Below, one piece after another: positions 23,275-27,728 of a stretch of DNA of 27,728 bases. The DNA lies in the NCBI GenBank assembly GCA_001970955.1, contig MPUH01000973.1, forward strand, positions 1 through 27,728, written 5' to 3'. The position numbers and the translations under genes are program-made. Within the stretch, counting starts at the first letter, position 1, and every line of letters starts with the position of its first letter. The stretch comes from Stentor coeruleus. Its lineage: Eukaryota > Ciliophora > Heterotrichea > Heterotrichida > Stentoridae. The notes below the pieces were generated by a model. The model searched no databases. It saw only the letters and a program-made list of their open reading frames with translations, and had not been told where the DNA came from.

Positions 23275-26085
23275 ATGGCTTTAAAAACAAACACCTTATA
23301 TAACCAAGTACATGAAGAATTTAGCAAGGCAATTGAGTTTAAAATATCACATAAAGTATTTATGAACCTTTTACACTCAGCTATGCTAACAGATTGTTCA
23401 ATTTTTTGTTCGGCTTTGAATCATATTTTGCATTTATCTTTAGCATCTTTAAAAGAATCACCTAAATCTGAAGCGGTTTTAAAATTCTTCAAAGCATTTT
23501 TAATAGAACTCAAAAGTCTACTTAGTTCCGAATCAAAAAACATAGAAATCTACGAAATTTGTGCAGATAGTATTTTAAGTATCTTTACAACATACTTAGA
23601 TTTGAAAGATCCCATCTCCCGCTCAGCCGCATGTAGCTTAATTGAAACTTTTTTATCCCTAGACCTTATAATTCTTGGAAACATATCCTATCAAGTTCAA
23701 AAAGAATTTACAAGCCATATCAAAAGCTTAATCAACGACAGTTTTCCAAAAGTCCGTTTTTCAATCATAGGAATCTTATCCCGTTTAGGTTTTTCTGACA
23801 TACTTTTAACCTTACTCAATGATTCAATTCCAAAAAATCGACTGAAGACTATAAAATATTTACCAAACGAAAACCATATAATAAAATCCATAAGTGAAAA
23901 ACTTTGTGACAGTGATTTTACGGTATTAATTGCAACTGTTGAGAAATTATTTGAATATGGTTTTGATAAACTGGATCTTGATGTGAAAAAAAAACTAATT
24001 TATACATGTGTGAAACAGAGGCATGATAAAGTTAGAAATGTAGCTATGAGGAATATAGAAAATGTTATAAAAAATATGGGGATTATTGAATTTATTGACT
24101 CTTTTAATGTTATGACTTTTAATATTAAAGAACAAGGATATCTTTTGAGTTTCCTTAGAGAGTTTTTTACTAGATATGATGAAGATACTTTAAAATTAGA
24201 AATATCAAATAAACTTTTGCCTGAACTTTTAAATAGAACTCATAAGGTATCTGTTATGATATGTTCAAGGGTTGCTGTTAGTGTTTTACATAAGAAAAAC
24301 GAAAATGTTTTATTTGAAATATTACCATATTTTAAGATTATAGAGCTTTTGAATTATTATTGTACTCCTTATCCTGAATTATTCACTCAGTCAATACTAC
24401 AGATTTGCATGTGTTTGGATATTGGAGAAGAAATTATTAGGAAAAAAATTTTAGAAGTTCTTATTAAGCTTTCTACTAAGTATAGAATCCAATCACCAGA
24501 TTATAAAAACAATAAATTAATGGAAAATTTTTTCTTTAAAAGTTTTGCTGATGAATATTTTTATGATTGTTCACTTGAAGTTATTGCTTTGATTGTTAAG
24601 TCTATTAAGAGTTTACTTGATCAGTATAAACATGAGTTTTCTAGTATCATGTCAGAGATATTAAATGAAATTACTGACCCTTTAAATTGTGCAATGGCGC
24701 ATGATGATAGGATTTCTGAGGATTTTGCTGATTTTTCATTGATTCAGCTAAAGAAGTATTTTAGTGAAAAAGTTTCGGAGATTGATGATGTGATTGATCA
24801 GCTTAGGGTGGAAACTGAGAATGCTTTAAAGATTAGAGATATAAAAGCTGCAATTCAATTTAAGTCAGAAATAGATAAGAAAACAAATGAAGCCTTAGAT
24901 TATGAACAAGAGTATTATAAAATTGAAGAAATGATTTCTGCAAGATATTACCAAGCTTTGGTTATAACTACAGAAATGCTTAAAGAAGTGAAGCATGGAT
25001 CACTAGTTATAGATATTAATGATATTGTTGAAAACCTAATCCTCCCAACAATAAACATGAACCAACAATACATTCAAATAAAATCAATAGAATGTTTAGC
25101 CCAATGTTGTATCCATTCCAACCTTATCTGTACAACTTACTTCAATTATTTCACAAAAATAATCTCCAAACAATCAGACTCTCTTCTTGAGTTAATCGCA
25201 ATAGGTAGTATAATCGATATGTATTTTGTTTGGGATATATATCGACCATCTCATGATTCTGACATTTCTCATGATGATGTTTTAAACTTATTAATAAAAT
25301 ACACACAAAGTTCTAATCCTTATATAAAATTCACAACTTTAGAAGGCCTTGGTAAATTAGCTCTTCATAATCGTGTCCAATCAAGTTTTATATTCAGCAT
25401 TCTCATGCTTGCTTATTTTGATACCTCATCTCCTGATTATACAAAACAACTTCTTAACCTTATATTTTCATATATCGATATAGATCTTTCAAAATATTCA
25501 GATCATTTAACTAACGCATTTAAAATTATTGTAACTATTTTCTCTACAGAAATAGTAAAAAACAACACTTTTAATATCATTGATTTTACATCATTTAATT
25601 TAAATCAGATTTTCAGTTATATTTGGAAAAAAATATCTAATTTTGTTATGGATTCAAACCCTTTTTCTATAAAAATAGACTTTTTTTATTATCTTGCAAG
25701 CTCGATTGTTGCTTATCCTAAACTCCCTTTATCGTTTATTTATGCTAATTTAATTTCTCAGATTGATATGAAAGGGTTAAATGATTGTGAAAGTCTTCTT
25801 GCGCTTAGAATGATGAAAAAAATTGAAGATGTTATGAAGACTAAGATTGTTAAGGATTGTTGTGAATGGATGGAAAAAATTGTTATGGAAAAAGATGCGA
25901 AAAGTGGGAAAGTTGATAAGCTGGAGAAGGTTTTGAAAAAAAGACATGAAGTGGCTGTGAAACTTGTTGGGATTTTTATAAGTAGTTATGCGAAAAAACT
26001 TAAGTTTGTCTTGCCAGAAAAAGAAAGGAATAAAGATTTTAAGCGTTTGCCAAAAGTTGTCTTAGGGTCATTGCATAAAAAATAG
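23275..26085 (+). CDS. NCAPG: Condensin complex subunit 3 (CAP-G / Ycg1)
   Basis: 936 residues, uninterrupted. The protein is a chain of HEAT-like helices. The N-terminal half has DSFPKVRFSIIGILSRLG, QRHDKVRNVAMRNIENVIK and LLNRTHKVSVMICSRVAVSV, the order seen in CAP-G. The second half matches the CAP-G C-terminal (Cnd3) domain: LVIDINDIVENLILPTINM, then IKSIECLAQCCIHSNLICTTY, then ELIAIGSIIDMYFVW. The hallmark ILMLAYFDTSSPDYTKQLLN corresponds to the yFNPxxxxxxxLRQxL block. CAP-G with the kleisin CAP-H binds DNA in condensin and compacts chromosomes at division. In a ciliate the micronucleus and the amitotic macronucleus may use different paralogs; which one this is cannot be told. Length fits the family (about 900-1,050). 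Confidence 0.82.
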   Translation: MALKTNTLYNQVHEEFSKAIEFKISHKVFMNLLHSAMLTDCSIFCSALNHILHLSLASLKESPKSEAVLKFFKAFLIELKSLLSSESKNIEIYEICADSILSIFTTYLDLKDPISRSAACSLIETFLSLDLIILGNISYQVQKEFTSHIKSLINDSFPKVRFSIIGILSRLGFSDILLTLLNDSIPKNRLKTIKYLPNENHIIKSISEKLCDSDFTVLIATVEKLFEYGFDKLDLDVKKKLIYTCVKQRHDKVRNVAMRNIENVIKNMGIIEFIDSFNVMTFNIKEQGYLLSFLREFFTRYDEDTLKLEISNKLLPELLNRTHKVSVMICSRVAVSVLHKKNENVLFEILPYFKIIELLNYYCTPYPELFTQSILQICMCLDIGEEIIRKKILEVLIKLSTKYRIQSPDYKNNKLMENFFFKSFADEYFYDCSLEVIALIVKSIKSLLDQYKHEFSSIMSEILNEITDPLNCAMAHDDRISEDFADFSLIQLKKYFSEKVSEIDDVIDQLRVETENALKIRDIKAAIQFKSEIDKKTNEALDYEQEYYKIEEMISARYYQALVITTEMLKEVKHGSLVIDINDIVENLILPTINMNQQYIQIKSIECLAQCCIHSNLICTTYFNYFTKIISKQSDSLLELIAIGSIIDMYFVWDIYRPSHDSDISHDDVLNLLIKYTQSSNPYIKFTTLEGLGKLALHNRVQSSFIFSILMLAYFDTSSPDYTKQLLNLIFSYIDIDLSKYSDHLTNAFKIIVTIFSTEIVKNNTFNIIDFTSFNLNQIFSYIWKKISNFVMDSNPFSIKIDFFYYLASSIVAYPKLPLSFIYANLISQIDMKGLNDCESLLALRMMKKIEDVMKTKIVKDCCEWMEKIVMEKDAKSGKVDKLEKVLKKRHEVAVKLVGIFISSYAKKLKFVLPEKERNKDFKRLPKVVLGSLHKK

Positions 26086-26173
26086 TTTATTGATTTTATA
26101 TGTTAGATGGGAATTTGTAGATATTTTGTAAGGATGTTTGGATTTTATAATAGATTTCAGATGATTTTTATGT

Positions 26174-26490
26174 TTAATAAGAATTTAAGCTTGATTTCAA
26201 TTCTTTCATTTTCTTCTCAATCATTGTATTTGTCTTTTCAATCTTATAACAAAATTGGTTTTTATTTTTTTTTAAATAAGTTATTTTATCTTCATTATCA
26301 CGAGTATTTTGCCTTGATTTGCATATATGTTTATAAGTTTTTTCAGTCATACTTCTATTTCTAAAGTATGTAAACTAAAAATAATCTGAGCCAGTTCCAT
26401 ACTATAAGCAACAACAAGTTTATTATTAATCTTATTAAAAGTATCATTCATAATAGTAATCAACAAATTCAACATAGTAGTCTGATTTAA
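26174..26490 (-). pseudogene. Fragment of a TRP-like cation channel C-terminus
   Basis: The minus strand encodes LNQTTMLNLLITIMNDTFNK, then NNKLVVAYSMELAQIIF and SLHTLEIEV, then TGA near 26349. This matches the end of S6 and the following segment of TRP-family channels (NLLIAIMxDTxxKV...ELAxxIxExE). Shifting frame at this point gives MTEKTYKHICKSRQNTRDNE and a Lys-rich coiled-coil end, stop at 26176-26174. Upstream of about 26490 the frame is closed by stops, and the next gene begins at 26646 on the other strand. So pore and S1-S5 are missing and the piece is a remnant. The plus-strand frame at 26107-26364 is its shadow. Confidence 0.5.
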
Positions 26491-26645
26491 AAGTATATAA
26501 ATAAAAAAATGCTAAATAATAAATCATACTATAATTATTTATATAAAATCCTCCTATATTCATTTCCTATGACATACTTTGTATCTATTCTAATTTTTTG
26601 AATACAAAGATAAAAGTTTTGATAAAATGAATATTTATAATAATT

Positions 26646-27728
26646 ATGTTGAAATGTAGTACCTTTAGATGTAATGAACTGCCGATTAAGCAATGCAATA
26701 AATGTGATCGACTATTATTTTGTAAAAAATGTATTATTACTCACTTTGCTAAACATTTTAATGAAAATATTACGTGTAGCTTCGATGAAATCAAGATCAA
26801 GCTATCAACAAGTAGCTTCATTAGGCTAAGAAATAATATTAAAAAAACAATAAGCAACATTGAAAATCAGAAAAATAAAATTATGAGTGAAGCTCTAAAA
26901 ATTGGTTGCCAAATACAATTTATTGTGAAATCAGCATGTAAGAAATTAGATAAAATTATTGAAGAATATAATGAAATTTATATAAAAACTGAGTTTGAAG
27001 TAAAATATTATGAAAAAATACAAGCTATAATAAGAGACAGTTTAGATTATGAAGAACCATCGTTTTCTAAAATCAAAGGGAGTCTTACTAAAAATAAAAA
27101 AAATGAAGCCAAAAGAGTTAGTAAGCAAATGATTGAAAATTCATATAGTCTATTGCTTGAAGGTCATACTTCTTACATAAACAGTGTTGCAATATCAAAT
27201 AATAATCTTTTCGTGGTATCAGGATCTTCAGATAGCACAGTAAGAGTGTGGAATCTTTTAAAGAAACGACAAGAAGCAGTACTTAAATTTCACACAAATA
27301 GCGTAAATAGTGTTGAAATAACAAGCGATAATCAATTCGTAGTATCAGGATCCTCAGATAAAACTATTAGAGTTTTTAATATACTCGATAAACGACAAGA
27401 GGCAGTATTTGAAGGACATACTTCTTCTGTTTTAAGTATTGCAATAACAAACGACAATAATTATGTAGTGTCTGGATCATCAGATAAAACACTAAGAGTA
27501 TGGAACTTACTTGAGAAACGACAAGAAGAAGTATTTCAAGGTCACACAAATTTGGTAAAGTGTGTTAAAATAACAAGTGATAATAAGTTTATAGTATCAG
27601 GATCCACAGATGATACTATAAGAATATGGAACCTTTATGATAAACGACAAGAAATAGTGCTTAAAGGTCATACAGATACTGTAAATAGTATTGCAATAAC
27701 AAGCGATAATCAATTATTTGTGTCAGGA
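26646..27728 (+). CDS. Zinc-finger and WD40 repeat protein, 3' end outside window
   Basis: 361 codons, open to the right edge. Residues 3-45 are Cys/His-rich (C-x4-C-x7-C-x2-C-x5-C-x2-C, then His, His and Cys), like a B-box or AN1-type finger. Residues about 46-165 are Lys/Glu-rich and probably coiled coil. From about residue 170 on there are at least four and a half near-identical 42-residue WD40 repeats of the type GHTSSVNSVAITSDNQFVVS then GSSDKTIRVWNLLEKRQEAV. The repeats are alike at the DNA level with a 126-bp period. A full propeller needs about seven, so two or more probably lie beyond the window. Finger plus coiled coil plus WD40 suggests a ubiquitin-system adaptor; this is inference. 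Confidence 0.85.
   Translation, partial: MLKCSTFRCNELPIKQCNKCDRLLFCKKCIITHFAKHFNENITCSFDEIKIKLSTSSFIRLRNNIKKTISNIENQKNKIMSEALKIGCQIQFIVKSACKKLDKIIEEYNEIYIKTEFEVKYYEKIQAIIRDSLDYEEPSFSKIKGSLTKNKKNEAKRVSKQMIENSYSLLLEGHTSYINSVAISNNNLFVVSGSSDSTVRVWNLLKKRQEAVLKFHTNSVNSVEITSDNQFVVSGSSDKTIRVFNILDKRQEAVFEGHTSSVLSIAITNDNNYVVSGSSDKTLRVWNLLEKRQEEVFQGHTNLVKCVKITSDNKFIVSGSTDDTIRIWNLYDKRQEIVLKGHTDTVNSIAITSDNQLFVSG

Noticed and set aside
26107..26364. Plus-strand 85-codon frame rich in Phe and Tyr
   Set aside because: It mirrors the minus-strand TRP-like remnant and has no domain; likely a shadow.
1..27728. Reassigned stop codons, as in many ciliates
   Set aside because: TAA, TAG and TGA all end clear genes here, and internal stops are explained by 15-nt introns or by decay.
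1..27728. CRISPR arrays, tRNA or rRNA genes, transposons
   Set aside because: No spaced repeat array, no tRNA-like B-box or cloverleaf, and no transposase or integrase motifs were seen.

Overview
This window reads as macronuclear DNA from a heterotrich ciliate, most like Stentor. It is AT-rich, and eukaryotic genes are packed on both strands with mostly short gaps. Long reading frames use TAA, TAG and TGA all as stops, so the genetic code is standard. Four genes (ZNHIT1, VAP, TVP23, EMC6) are each interrupted by an intron of exactly 15 nt of the form GTAA....TA.T.AG. Removing each one restores a recognisable conserved protein. Tiny 15-nt introns plus a standard code point to Stentor rather than Paramecium, Tetrahymena (both reassign TAA/TAG) or Blepharisma (reassigns TGA). 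The species is inferred.

Left part (1-9300): a flavin monooxygenase runs off the left edge, with a decayed tandem relative behind it. Then come ZNHIT1 (SWR1-type chromatin remodelling subunit), a 572-bp gap with a 32-bp direct repeat and one N, a large RCC1-like protein, a small basic protein broken by an apparent indel in an A8 run, and two tandem paralogs. The paralogs look like catalytically dead otubain domains fused to an eight-cysteine RING-like finger.

Middle part (9300-18800): a WDR44-type WD40 protein, a tail-anchored VAP, TVP23 (Golgi membrane), an MFS transporter, a tail-anchored protein with an RRM-like domain and a regular 71-residue higher-order repeat, and the nonsense-mediated decay helicase UPF1.

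Right part (18800-27728): a decayed CDPK remnant lies upstream of an intact CDPK-like gene that has lost the catalytic Lys and the DFG Asp but keeps four canonical EF-hands. A three-finger C2H2 protein starts 8 bp after it. EMC6 follows, hidden by its intron, then a secreted coiled-coil protein, the condensin subunit CAP-G, a fragment of a TRP-like channel, and a zinc-finger/WD40 repeat protein that runs off the right edge.

The genes do not form an operon or one pathway. Most are housekeeping: chromatin (ZNHIT1, CAP-G), RNA surveillance (UPF1) and the secretory membrane system (VAP, TVP23, EMC6). The unusual content is lineage-specific: two pseudoenzyme types with intact accessory domains, an undescribed-looking repeat protein, and three gene relics.
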